Of a stretch of DNA of 64,000 nt, positions 22,677-32,491 are shown one piece after another; the stretch's first letter is position 1, and every line of letters begins with the position of its first letter. The notes beneath the pieces were generated by a model, which saw nothing but the letters and a program-made list of their open reading frames with translations, made no database searches and was not told the origin of the DNA. This stretch comes from Haematococcus lacustris (Eukaryota; Chlorophyta; Chlorophyceae; Chlamydomonadales; Haematococcaceae): NCBI GenBank assembly GCA_030144725.1, contig JASKMD010000017.1, forward strand, positions 1,010,228-1,074,227, in the 5' to 3' direction. The position numbers and the translations under genes are program-made.

Positions 22677-22801
22677 ACTTGTCTGTGCCATTGTGGTGGT
22701 CGTATGGTGCCACCTCCCACTTCAAGGGCAGGCATGACTCAGAGGGTGGAGTCTTAAAGCATAAGCTCAGGGATATGGTCCTGGCAGATCATGATGGCTT
22801 G

Positions 22802-23101
22802 TGTAACGTGCGGGGACGCAACGTCAGATGACCTTTTGACACAAGCTCGAAGGCCGGTCCAGTCGAGGCGGTGACTTCCGACTAGGGTGTTGGGTTACAG
22901 CGGTGTGTTGCGAGAATGGCTAGAGCTTAGAACGGGGCTCCCTGGGATCGAACCAGTTGTACTCACGAACGCAATGTCGCTAGTCTTTAACCTGCCAAAT
23001 CTCACTCTACACGTGTAACCCGCGTCCCGCGACGGCTCGCATTCACGAGACAGCCCAGACGACGCGAAGCGGCAATCTCTTCCAGAGGTGCGCACTTTAC
23101 A
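22802..23101 (-). repeat. Gypsy-1 3' LTR (300 bp)
   Basis: TG...CA ends. Same sequence as 38,137-38,436 as far as I can compare by eye. Adjacent on the inside to the polypurine tract. Contains a perfect pol III B-box (GGTTCGATCCC, minus strand, 22,954-22,944). No matching target duplication can be found because the other end of the array is rearranged. Confidence 0.93.
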
Positions 23102-23352
23102 TTCCTCCCCCTCCAAAGGGGCTTCCGTTCCGCCACGGGTGAAACCACGTGACTCGCATTGCCTACAGCATGCTGATTTAGCTACTGGGCAACCCAAAGG
23201 GCGCACCAGGTCATAGCTTAGGGAGCGGTCAAAGACCATCGTGCCGACTAGACACAGGGAAACCATAACCACACAGGTAGCAGCTGACCAGAGGTACAAG
23301 CATGCTGAGAATGCCATAGTCCAGCAGCATACCAGCATGCATGGCCTAGGAC

Positions 23353-24660
23353 TTACTTCAGGTTGTGAGCTGCATTGTACTCAGCCAGGATCTTGTCACA
23401 GCCAACCAAGTTGGAACGTGGCTCCCAGGTGTTGTGATGGGCATCATAGCCTTCCCACTGCACCAGGTACTCCTTGGCCTTTCCTGCATGCACATGTCTG
23501 TGGTCCAGCAGACGCTCAACATAGTACACAGGCTCCTCATCAAGCCACTCAACAGGCGGAGGCATGAAGCCCACATCAGTGCCAGTGTAGGGTTTGATGA
23601 GTGACACATGGAACACAGAGTGAAGACGTGACATGGAGGCAGGCAGCTGCAGGTTCACTGCAACCTGACCAACCAAACCAAGCACCTTGAAGGGCCCCAC
23701 AAAACGTGGCAGCAGCTTTCGTGCTTTGCCTGGCTTCAACCTCATGTTCTTAGTGCTGAGCAGGACCATTTGACCCACCTTGTAATGCACCTCTCGACGG
23801 TCCTGGTTGGCATAGGCAGCTTGACGTTGCTGAGCAGCCTGCATGCATAGCTTGGCCTTAGCCACAGCCTCCTGCCACCAAGTAGCATAGGACAGGCCTT
23901 CAGGGCACCGCCCCTTGTCAGGTAGAGAGTGGAGCATAGGGGTAATGGGGGACTGTCCGGTATTAACCAAGAACGGTGTAGACTTGATGGACTCTTGCCA
24001 TGAGTTGTTCACAGCAAACTCAGCAAGTGACAGATAGTCAGGCCAATCAGCTTGGGTGGGAGAGATGTAATGACGTAGCATCTCTTCCAACACACGGTTG
24101 TACCTCTCAGTCTGGCCATCAGACTGAGGGTGATAGGAGGAAGACAGGGAACCCCTCATGCCCAGCAACTTCTGCACATGGTGCCAAAAAGTGTTGTGGA
24201 AATGGGGCCCACGGTCAGAGACCATGTCTTTTGGCAGGCCATGCAGTTTGAAGACATTGTCAACAAATAGACGGGCAAAGCCCTTGGCATTCATGCTCTC
24301 CTTGCAGGGCACAAAGTGCACCATTTTACTGAGCCTGTCAACAAAGACACAGATGGCATCAAACCCGTGTGAAGCAGATGGCAGCTTGGTGATCAGGTCC
24401 ATTGACACTGACTCCCAACGGTAATCTGGAATGGACAGTGGGTTGAGTAAGCCACCAGGCTTCAGTGTGGAGGACTTGTCACGCTGGCAGGCATCACAGG
24501 TAGTGACATAGTGCCTGACATCAGCACGCATGGTGTCCCAGTAGAACACACGTGACAGCCTCTCAAGGGTTTTGGTTATACCCACATGACCAGCATAGGC
24601 AGCATCATGCATTTCATGCAGAATGTACTCACGCAGTTCAGGGTCATTGGGAACCATCAC
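23353..24660 (-). CDS. Gypsy-1 integrase and chromodomain (pol C-terminus)
   Basis: The 435-residue open part starts with the HHCC zinc-binding domain (HEMHDAAYAGH...CDACQ, residues 15-58). The integrase core follows with D88 (SMDLITKLP), D149 (VSDRGPHF) and E185 (SDGQTERYN), i.e. the D,D35E pattern. Then come a basic GPF-type C-terminal domain (LLPRFVGPFKVL) and a chromodomain (YYVERLLDHRHVH, YLVQWEGYDAHHNTWEPRSN) expected to target integration to modified histones. In the element it is fused to RT, so the apparent start is only where the foldback insertion cut the frame. All catalytic residues are intact. Confidence 0.92.
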   Translation of the reverse strand: MMVPNDPELREYILHEMHDAAYAGHVGITKTLERLSRVFYWDTMRADVRHYVTTCDACQRDKSSTLKPGGLLNPLSIPDYRWESVSMDLITKLPSASHGFDAICVFVDRLSKMVHFVPCKESMNAKGFARLFVDNVFKLHGLPKDMVSDRGPHFHNTFWHHVQKLLGMRGSLSSSYHPQSDGQTERYNRVLEEMLRHYISPTQADWPDYLSLAEFAVNNSWQESIKSTPFLVNTGQSPITPMLHSLPDKGRCPEGLSYATWWQEAVAKAKLCMQAAQQRQAAYANQDRREVHYKVGQMVLLSTKNMRLKPGKARKLLPRFVGPFKVLGLVGQVAVNLQLPASMSRLHSVFHVSLIKPYTGTDVGFMPPPVEWLDEEPVYYVERLLDHRHVHAGKAKEYLVQWEGYDAHHNTWEPRSNLVGCDKILAEYNAAHNLK

Positions 24661-24837
24661 TGTGCCCTTGCCAGTGCGCCGCCACTCCTACAAATTAGTC
24701 CCTGCGTTTTTCCCTGCGCTTTGGCCGACCTTGTCCAAATGGGCTGAAATTCAGCCAGTTGGTAGCTGATGATGTAAGGGAATCCATCCCAAAAAGATTT
24801 AGGTCAAAAAAATCAAAGGCTCAGGCTGGGCGGCCCG

Positions 24838-25727
24838 TGGCGTTTACGCAGGGACGAATGCAGGGATTGAGGGGGGGGCGCAGGGACGAATGCAGGGATT
24901 GAAGGGGGGGTGCAGGGACGAACGCAGGGATGGATTGGAGACGCAGGGATGGACGCAGGGATGGAGGGGGGGGCGCAGGGACGAACGCAGGGATGACTTG
25001 GGGGCGCAGGGACAAACGCAGGGACGTGTGCAGGGACGAACGCAGGGATTCTGGGCGCAGGGACGAGTGCAGGGATGAACGCAGGGACGAGCGCAGGGAT
25101 TATGGGCGCAGGGACGAGCGCAGGGATGAGCGCAGGGACGAGCGCAGGGATAGACGCAGGGACGAGTGCAGGGATTTCGGGCGCAGGGACGAGTGCAGGG
25201 ACGAGCGCAGGGACGAGCGCAGGGATTACGGGCGCAGGGACGAGCGCAGGGATGAGCGCAGGGACGAGCGCAGGGATAAACGCAGGGACGAGTGCAGGGA
25301 TTTCGGGCGCAGGGACGAGTGCAGGGACGAGCGCAGGGACGAGCGCAGGGATTACGGGCGCAGGGACGAGCGCAGGGATGAGCGCAGGGACGAGCGCAGG
25401 GATAAACGCAGGGACGAGTGCAGGGATTTCGGGCGCAGGGACGAGTGCAGGGACGAGCGCAGGGACGAGCGCAGGGATGATGGGCGCAGGGACGAGCGCA
25501 GGGTCGACCGCAGGGTCGAGTGCAGGGACGAGTGCAGGGACGAGTGCAGGGACGAGTGCAGGGACGAGCGCAGGGTCGAGTGCAGGGACGAGTGCAGGGA
25601 CGAGTGCAGGGACGAGCGCAGGGACGAGCGCAGGGACGAGTGCAGGGTCGAGTGCAGGGACGAGTGCAGGGACGAGTGCAGGGACGAGTGCAGGGTCGAG
25701 TGCAGGGACCGACGCAGGGATTGTAGG
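24838..25727. repeat. Left-arm array of 11-12 bp units (foldback)
   Basis: About 75 units of the form GCAGGGACGAGC or GCAGGGATGAGC, with a higher-order 126-bp period present twice near 25,162-25,413. The core CAGGGA is the reverse complement of TCCCTG, which is also found twice in the terminal inverted repeat. Translations such as ALVPALVP or TRPCTRPC are artefacts. Confidence 0.92.
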
Positions 25728-26200
25728 AACGTGCATGATGCTTACAGCAGTGCCTAACACGAGCATAAATAACCTTCTCTATGTTTGCTACATCCAACTA
25801 CATACATCACATCCATCTACTGCGATCATTTAGGCTGGAGGCTGGCTGCTGCATGTCAGCTGGCTCCTGCATGTAAGCTGGCTGCCACCAAGCTGCTACG
25901 GCCTTGTGGCTGCTGATCCTGGCTTGCACCACTGCTCCATCGCCACACCACTGCCAAGAGGCTGCTGCACCCCTGCACAACAACAACATGCACACAAGGG
26001 GACATGTGCACAAGAGCACACACCTTACTGATGAAGGACGCACCCACGACGTTCATCTGCAATCAGGCAGGCAACACAGATGCGGTGGAACGTGACGCTA
26101 TATAGATGAAGCGCGACTGGTGCTGCGTGATTGCTGCCACGAAAACGGCGGCTGCACCGCACTGCAACATCGCACCTGGCATAGTGTACGAGTGCAGCCC

Positions 26201-26448
26201 TGTTGTGAATCATGCCCCGGTGCAGATCTAATCTTGCACCGGTGATAGGTCCAGCTGTCCAGCTTCTGAGTGACTCCGAGTGATAGTCGGTATTTAGTGT
26301 GGTGACAGACATTCGTAGGCACCCTCGTCTGGTGTCTCGTCTGTCCCACGCTCTTCTACAGGTATGAGAGCCTGCCTCTGTGACATGATCTAGGCTCTCG
26401 CTGTAATAACCCTCGTCTGGTGTCTCGTCTGTCCCACGCTCTTCTACA
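26201..26448 (+). repeat. Copia 5' LTR (248 bp)
   Basis: TGTTGTGAATC...CTCTTCTACA. The final 39 bp, including the terminal TCTTCTACA, is duplicated inside the LTR at 26,322-26,360 and 26,410-26,448. Confidence 0.95.
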
Positions 26449-26462
26449 GGGTTATGGGCCCA
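26449..26462 (+). promoter_or_regulatory. Copia primer-binding site (half tRNA-iMet type)
   Basis: GGGTTATGGGCCCA immediately after the 5' LTR is complementary to an anticodon stem-loop reading TGGGCCCATAACCC, with anticodon CAT. Drosophila copia and relatives prime from an internally cleaved initiator Met tRNA in this way. Confidence 0.75.
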
Positions 26463-26546
26463 CAGCACAACTGCTGTGCGTGGATCTAAAGACACCACGA
26501 CGTGCAACACGTAAGTTGCTTTAGGGTCATTCGCTGTCGCACTACT

Positions 26547-27467
26547 ATGTCGGTCAGCGCCAGCGCCAGCGTCAGTGGCGGTGCTCTCATTCCAGTCTTA
26601 GACAAAGACAACTATGCAATCTGGGTTATCAGGCTGCGGGGAATGCTGGAAGAGGCTGGGGTTTACTATGTGGTAGAGAATGGCCTCGCCACCGCACCTC
26701 CAGCTCTTGCCAACGATGCTACCCCAGCGCAACATGCCGCCCATGCTTCTCAGCGCGCCAGAGTCGCAGCTGACAACATTGCCAACCTCAAAGCCCGCAA
26801 TATCATTCTGCGTTATGTCAGCGATCAGCATGCCCGGGCAGTCTCCTCAGCTGCAACAGCGCAGGAAGCCTGGGAACAGCTAGCAGCCGAATTCGTGCAA
26901 GTCTCCATCGCACGGCAATCGCAGCTGCAAGTACAGCTGTCGCAACTACGCATGCAAGCAGATGAAACTGTGGCAGGCTTCTTTGCCAGAACCATGTTGT
27001 TGCGTGATGAGCTCACCTCAGCTGGTTGTCCTCCCTCTGATCACTCCCTCATGCTGGCCGTCCTCAATGCCATGCCTCCTGAGTTCAAGATTGCCATCCA
27101 GCTGCTCAGGTACCAGCTGACTGTTGGGAACGCCGACCTTGATGTGGTGAAGAAGGTCCTTCTACAGTCTGAAGCTGACTACCTACAGGAGCAGTCCATT
27201 CAATCCTCTCAATCCACTCAGCCTGGTTCCACCCTCTGGAGCTCATCTTTCACCTACTCCAGGGGTAGGGGTCCACTGCCCAGTTTCAGGCGCAGGGGCA
27301 GCTCTCCTGTCAGGGGGGCACTCAGGGGGGGCTACACAGCCGGGCGGGGGGGGGTCATTCCTACTGCCTCCAGGCCAGTCTCCTCTCAGCAGCAAGGCAG
27401 ATCCTCTCGGCCTGTCTGCCAGTACTGCAACTACCCTGGCCACGTCCTGTCTGAGTGCCGCAGATAA
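26547..27467 (+). CDS. Copia gag
   Basis: Begins MSVSASASVSGG; an upstream in-frame Met at 26,502 is also possible. A UBN2/Copia-type gag domain follows (DNYAIWVIRLRGMLEEAG, AQEAWEQLAAEF, MQADETVAGFFARTMLLRDE), then an R/G/S-rich stretch and one CCHC zinc knuckle (CQYCNYPGHVLSEC) for RNA binding. It stops at TAA (27,465-27,467). The downstream pol frame is the same frame without any further stop. Confidence 0.9.
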   Translation: MSVSASASVSGGALIPVLDKDNYAIWVIRLRGMLEEAGVYYVVENGLATAPPALANDATPAQHAAHASQRARVAADNIANLKARNIILRYVSDQHARAVSSAATAQEAWEQLAAEFVQVSIARQSQLQVQLSQLRMQADETVAGFFARTMLLRDELTSAGCPPSDHSLMLAVLNAMPPEFKIAIQLLRYQLTVGNADLDVVKKVLLQSEADYLQEQSIQSSQSTQPGSTLWSSSFTYSRGRGPLPSFRRRGSSPVRGALRGGYTAGRGGVIPTASRPVSSQQQGRSSRPVCQYCNYPGHVLSECRR

Positions 27468-29302
27468 GCACGCGACCATGGGAGTTTCGCCAGACCAGCT
27501 AGCCCCAGCCTGGCTCAGGCTCAGCTGAGCCCCAACAGGCCTCGAGGCAACAGCCCCAGCAGGGGCAGGGGAGATGGTGCAGTCGGCAGGAGCTCAGACT
27601 CAGCAGGCAGCAGCATGCAGCAGCAGTCAGATGCTGAGCCAGCCAATGTCCTGTTCATGGCCAGGACAAACCGCTTTCCTATGCTGTCGCGCACTGAGCC
27701 AGTTGCCACTCCTCTCCCAGGGCATCTGGTCCCTGAGAACATGACTGATGAGGAGTTCCTGGACTTCTACGCCAGGATGCCACGCTGGGTCATTGACTCA
27801 GGTGCCAACAGGCACATCATGCCCTGGCGCTCCTGTCTCTCTAACTACCATACCTTCGACCCCCCTATCCAGCTACAGCTGGGTGGCCAGGGGTCTTCCA
27901 TCGATGTTCTGGGTGAGGGCACTACCTACCTTACTAACTCTCAAGGGGAGCAGTGGGCAGTCTCGGGTGTGCTCCATGCGCCAGCAGCCGCCTACTGCTA
28001 TCTCTCTGTGTCTGAGCTCACTCGTGCTGGTGTGACACTTCGTTTTCACGGTGATCACTGTGATCTGATTGGCCGGGGCAACCCACCTGAGTGGCAGATG
28101 ACGGTCAGGAAGGCTCCTCCTGGGGTCTACCTCTGGCACATCAGGGCCGTGGCAGAGGGTCGCCGTGTCATGGGAGACAGTGCCCAGGTGGATGACACCC
28201 ATCTGTACGACCCCGACAACATCTACAATCCTCTACCCCATGCGTTCCACATGCAGCCCAACGAGCTTGATCCTCAGGTGTGGCATCAGCGCTGTGGACA
28301 TGCCTCTTTCTCTGTCCTTACTCGCATGCAGCGGGAAGGGATGGTTAATGGAATTCCAGTCAAACAGGCAGCTTTCGCTGAGGCAGCCAGCAGCGCTGCC
28401 ATATGTCCTGGCTGTGCCATGGGCAAACAGCACCGCCGTGTTCGTTTTGATCTCTCCACCAATGCTCCGCCTGTCACAGCAGCACTGGGTCTCGTTCACA
28501 TGGATGTCTGTGGCCCTATGCCTCATGCTGGCAGAGACGGCAGCCGTTATATTGCCACTTTCCTGGATGAGCACACTGGGCTGTCTGTCATTCAGCTGCT
28601 TTCCAGTAAGGATCAGGTGCCAGCAGCCGTTCAGCGTGTCATCACAGAGCTCGAAACTCAGTCAGGGCAGCGCTGCAAAGCACTCAGGTCAGACAACGGT
28701 TCTGAATACAGCAACAAGATCATGAGTGCCTGGTGCAGCAGCAAAGGCATCCAACAGCAGTTCTCTGCCCCTTACTGCCCTGAACAGAACGGCAAGGCTG
28801 AGCGCTTGAACAGAACCATCATGCAGGCCACACGCAGCATGCTACTAACAGCTCAGTTGCCTCCTGGTTTCTGGGTTGATGCTGCCCTCAAGGCTAACTA
28901 TGTCAGAAATCTGCTGCCCATCACAGGGCAGCCCGTGACGCCCTGGGAGGCTTTCTACCATCGCAAGCCTAACCTCTCTGCCCTGCGTGTCTTTGGAGCC
29001 ACTGCGTGGGTGTTTGTCACACAGCCCAATCGCAACAAGCTCCAGCCTAAGGCAGTCAAGGGCATCCTGCTGGGCTACGCTGTTGGCAGCAAAGCTTACA
29101 AGCTGTGGGTGAATGGCAGGCTGATTATCAGCAAGGACGTGCAGATTGATGAGACTGCAGTTCTTGAGCACCACCGCAACTTGCAGCTGCCTGTGCAGTC
29201 CCCTGTGCCCAGCATGCCTGCTCCAGCACCTGCACCCCCACCTCCTGCTCATTCTTCGCTACCTCTACCTGCCCCAGCGCCTTCAGCTCCGGCTCTGGTT
29301 TC
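27468..29302 (+). CDS. Copia pol N-terminal half: protease and integrase
   Basis: Open directly after the gag stop in the same frame; the first ATG is at 27,615. Shows the aspartic protease (WVIDSGANRHIMP), the gag-pre-integrase zinc region (HQRCGHASFSVL...CPGCAMGKQH) and integrase with its three acidic residues (VHMDVCGPM, ALRSDNGSEYSN, NGKAERLNRT), then the Copia-specific post-integrase region (PWEAFYHRKPNLSALRVFG, GILLGYAVGSKAYKLW). The frame is cut by the MITE at 29,303, so the natural protein continued into the RT segment. Confidence 0.92.
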
Positions 29303-29539
29303 ACTCCTACAAATTAATCCCTGCATTCTTCCCTGCGTTTTTGGTAAACCTTCTCCGATCGGGCTGTAAATTTGATAGATGGTGTTTTGCAGAAAATAAA
29401 ACATATTGTTTTTTGAAATTTTTTCTCAAAAAACAATATGTTTTATTTTCTGCAAAACACCATCTATCAAATTTTCAGCCCGATCGGAGAAGGTTGGCCA
29501 AAAACGCAGGGAAGAATGCAGGGATTAATTTGTAGGAGT
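29303..29539. mobile_element. 237-bp hairpin MITE with foldback-type ends (TSD GTTTC)
   Basis: Starts ACTCCTACAAATTAATCCC and ends with its complement. The two halves are near-perfect inverted copies with only a few loop bases (around 29,417-29,425). Flanked by a perfect GTTTC duplication (29,298-29,302 and 29,540-29,544). Its ends match those of the 3.5-kb foldback, including two TCCCTGC motifs per end, so both were probably moved by the same transposase. Confidence 0.92.
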
Positions 29540-29544
29540 GTTTC

Positions 29545-31647
29545 CAACAACCTCCCTCCCCTCCTTCTCCTCAACCTCCTCTGTCGCCTGCTTCTCCACA
29601 GCGGCCACCTTTACAGCAGCAACAGCCGCAGCTTCAGCAGCAGGCGCCGCAGCAGCAAGCACCGCAACCTCAGCTGTCGGGCCAAAGCAGTCCCTCCCCC
29701 AGCAGACACAGCGCAAGAGCTGCTGGGGGGGAGGCAAGCAGCAGCACCAGCTCTTCCGCTGCCGCAAGCAGTGGGAGTACTGCAGCAGACCACAGTGTGG
29801 GGGGAGGCCTACTACGGCCTGGTGGAAGCCCCAGCAGGGGCCCAGTGGGAGTCAACAACTCCCCTGGCATTGGCAGGTTCAGGTTTCCTGGCCTCAGGCC
29901 AATACCTTTGGCTGGACCAACTGCCTTGCCTCCTCCTCCCGCTAACTCAGCTCCTGCTGTGGCAGCACCTGATGCTCCATTACCTGCTGCCTCAGTAATG
30001 CCTGATGCACCTCGTCGCAATCCTGCTCGCTCAAGGCAGCCACCTATTAGGATCAGGCAGCCTGAGCTGGGCTCCATGACTGTCAGTGACACATCATCCA
30101 GTGACACACCCACTGTCCTTGAGGCCTTGTCAGGACCGCATGCTGAGTACTGGCGTGAGGCCATGCACACTGAGCTGGCGTCCTTGCATGCTAATGGCAC
30201 ATGGACTCTTGTTGAAAGGCCATCTGGTGCACGTGTGCTGCCTACTAAGTGGGTGCTTAAGATCAAGCGTGATGCTACAGGGGCAATCGAGAAGTTCAAA
30301 GCCCGTCTGGTGGCAAAGGGTTTTATGCAAGTCTCAGGTGTGGATGTGGGAGATGTGTATGCACCAGTGAGCAAGCACACCACTCTGCGCTCTCTGCTGG
30401 CTCTGGCAGCTGCACGAGACATGGAAGTGCACCAGATTGATGTTGAGGCAGCCTTTCTGAATGGCACACTGCAGCCTGATGAGGTCATCCACATTCAGCA
30501 GCCTGAAGGGTTTGAAGAGGGCAGCCCAAACACTGTGTGCAGGCTGCAAAAGGCACTGTATGGTCTCAGGCAGGCACCTCGTGCATGGCATGCTAAGCTG
30601 AAGCAAGAGCTTGAGGGCATGGGTTTCTGTGCCTCTGAGTCTGACCCAGCACTCTTCATGCTGTCACGTCCTGCTGGCACTGTGTACCTGCTGGTGTATG
30701 TAGATGATTGCCTGCTATGCACAGAAAAGGGTGACTTTGAGAGCCTGGACTTTGTGAAGCAGCGCCTGTCCTCTGTGTTTGGCATCAAGGACCTGGGACA
30801 GACCAGGTGGTTTTTGGGCATGCAGATCAGCAGGGACAGGGCTCAGGGCACACTGCAGCTTGATCAGCAGCAGTACATCAAAGAGCTTCTCAGCACCTAC
30901 AGCATGACTGAGGCACACAGCAAGGCAGTTCCCATGGCACCTGGCACCAAGCTAGTCAAAGAGGGTGATGCCTTGGACACTGCGCACCATAGCTACAGTG
31001 CCCTGGTAGGTAGCCTGCTTTACCTGTCCTGCTGCACAAGGCCTGATATTGCCTACGTAGTGGGAGCACTGGCACGGCACTTGGCTGCCCCCACACAGCA
31101 ACACTGGGCAGCAGCCAAGACAGTGCTCAGCTACCTAAAGGGCACAGCCAGCCAGGGTTTGGTCTTTGGGGGCAGTGACAGCCTGCAAGGGTATTGTGAT
31201 GCTGACTATGCAGGAGACAAAGACACTGCACGCAGCACCACTGGGTATGTGTTCACCCTGCACGGCGCAGCCATCTCCTGGTCAAGCAGGCTGCAGCCCA
31301 CTGTTGCCATGTCCACTGCAGAGGCTGAGTACATGGCCGCATCAGGAGCAGTAAAAGAGGCAGTCTGGCTTAGGAAGCTCATGCAGGACTTGGGCCTGCC
31401 TGGCACATGTGTGAACATCATGTGTGACAACCAGGCTGCATTGCAACTGCTGAACAATCCCATGGCCTCAGCACGCGTTAAGCACATCAGTGTCCACCAC
31501 CACTTTGCCAGGGAGCGGGCAGTTCGGGGGGAGGTTATGTTTACCTACTGCAGCACATCAGAAATGGTAGCAGATGTCATGACCAAGCCTCTGGCAGCTG
31601 TGAAGCTCGGCTATGCCAAAGAAGGCTGTGGAATCAGCAGCATGTAG
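29545..31647 (+). CDS. Copia pol C-terminal half: RT and RNase H
   Basis: The Q/P/S-rich linker (SPSPSRHSARAAGG) is followed by reverse transcriptase (ANGTWTLVERPSGARVLP, KARLVAKGFMQVSGVDVGD, VEAAFLNGTLQPDE, LLVYVDDCLLC with the YVDD active site) and RNase H (YCDADYAGDKDTARSTTGY, AMSTAEAEYMAASGA, DNQAALQLLNNP). It ends at the stop at 31,647. The frame upstream of the MITE and this frame differ, and removing MITE plus one target copy (242 bp) does not bring them together, so one more indel must exist in the linker. Confidence 0.92.
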   Translation, partial: QQPPSPPSPQPPLSPASPQRPPLQQQQPQLQQQAPQQQAPQPQLSGQSSPSPSRHSARAAGGEASSSTSSSAAASSGSTAADHSVGGGLLRPGGSPSRGPVGVNNSPGIGRFRFPGLRPIPLAGPTALPPPPANSAPAVAAPDAPLPAASVMPDAPRRNPARSRQPPIRIRQPELGSMTVSDTSSSDTPTVLEALSGPHAEYWREAMHTELASLHANGTWTLVERPSGARVLPTKWVLKIKRDATGAIEKFKARLVAKGFMQVSGVDVGDVYAPVSKHTTLRSLLALAAARDMEVHQIDVEAAFLNGTLQPDEVIHIQQPEGFEEGSPNTVCRLQKALYGLRQAPRAWHAKLKQELEGMGFCASESDPALFMLSRPAGTVYLLVYVDDCLLCTEKGDFESLDFVKQRLSSVFGIKDLGQTRWFLGMQISRDRAQGTLQLDQQQYIKELLSTYSMTEAHSKAVPMAPGTKLVKEGDALDTAHHSYSALVGSLLYLSCCTRPDIAYVVGALARHLAAPTQQHWAAAKTVLSYLKGTASQGLVFGGSDSLQGYCDADYAGDKDTARSTTGYVFTLHGAAISWSSRLQPTVAMSTAEAEYMAASGAVKEAVWLRKLMQDLGLPGTCVNIMCDNQAALQLLNNPMASARVKHISVHHHFARERAVRGEVMFTYCSTSEMVADVMTKPLAAVKLGYAKEGCGISSM

Positions 31648-31813
31648 ACAAGCACAGGCATGTAGGCCTGAAACAGCTTGTTTGTACCCAGCCATGTGTG
31701 TGCATGGACTGGGAGTTTGGAGTTGAGTGAAGCACAGGCTTGTATGCCTGAAACAGCTAGACATAAGAAGTTGAAGTTGTTTGCGACTCAGTAGCTGCAC
31801 ATCTGAGTGGGAG

Positions 31814-32061
31814 TGTTGTGAATCATGCCCCGGTGCAGATCTAATCTTGCACCGGTGATAGGTCCAGCTGTCCAGCTTCTGAGTGACTCCGAGTGATAGT
31901 CGGTATTTAGCGTGGTGACAGACATTCGTAGGCACCCTCGTCTGGTGTCTCGTCTGTCCCACGCTCTTCTACAGGTATGAGAGCCTGCCTCTGTGACATG
32001 ATCTAGGCTCTCGCTGTAATAACCCTCGTCTGGTGTCTCGTCTGTCCCACGCTCTTCTACA
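31814..32061 (+). repeat. Copia 3' LTR (248 bp)
   Basis: Differs from the 5' LTR by one visible substitution (TTTAGC versus TTTAGT), indicating recent insertion. The purine-rich GAGTGGGAG just before it is the candidate polypurine tract. Confidence 0.93.
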
Positions 32062-32212
32062 AGCCCGGATCCTGCAAGCCTGCGAGCGTGCAAGCCGGCA
32101 AACCTGCAAGCCACGAGGCGGCAAGACACATCGCACATCGCTCAATTGCCAGCCGAAGCCACTTACCACCACTAGCGTGCAACGGGCCCTCCTCTGTGAC
32201 GACCACCAGCCA

Positions 32213-32491
32213 AGCCGTGTCCGTGCACCTTCATTCCTCGTACTAAGGCCAATCTTGACGCAAGCCTTTGCCAATACATCGCATAACGTTCCCGACAAGG
32301 CCTAGCACAGTCTAAATAAGCGCTATCTTGGTTAGTGAACTTTCAAAGTTAGTGAATCGCGAAGCTTGCGAGTGACGAAGTTTGCGTGTTGTAGAGCAGT
32401 TCTAACGGCGGCATCGTTCATCCCTTAGGATACAAGGCAGCACACATATTGCTTCCCCAAGCGGGATCAGGCGACGAGTAGTTGGCAAGGC
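32213..32491. other. Foldback central spacer
   Basis: The 279 bp between the inverted arms. No open frame of interest. Confidence 0.75.

Larger units (their letters stand above)
19519..22801 (+). mobile_element. TIR element, copy 2: 5' end and rearranged interior
   Basis: Starts with the same 26-bp terminal sequence as copy 1 (one mismatch) and follows it to about 20,340, then continues into exons absent from copy 1. At about 21,600 the sequence changes abruptly: ATGGTATGCCTCAATTTGA, which belongs to the 3' exon (as at 41,599), is joined to TACTGCATTGTGTCGAC from the 5' region, and a second partial 5' copy runs to 22,330. It is therefore a chimera. The sequence stops at the Gypsy-1 LTR at 22,802. 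The bases just before the TIR (AGGGG, 19,514-19,518) equal the bases just after the 3' TIR at 42,197, so these may be two ends of one element. Confidence 0.65.
26201..32061 (+). mobile_element. Copia-type LTR retrotransposon (5.9 kb), inserted in foldback arm
   Basis: Direct 248-bp LTRs (26,201-26,448 and 31,814-32,061) with one visible substitution, flanked by a perfect 5-bp duplication AGCCC (26,196-26,200 and 32,062-32,066). Order gag, protease, integrase, RT, RNase H marks Ty1/Copia. The other arm of the foldback keeps the empty site (GGATCCGGGCTGCACTCG near 32,632-32,649), proving the insertion. The element is disrupted by a 237-bp MITE at 29,303. Confidence 0.95.

Noticed and set aside
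24813..25833. Proteins made of ALVP, TRPC, RRDE or TSAG repeats in both foldback arms
   Set aside because: Translations of the 11-12 bp foldback array. They appear in several frames and both strands equally, and mirror each other in the two arms.
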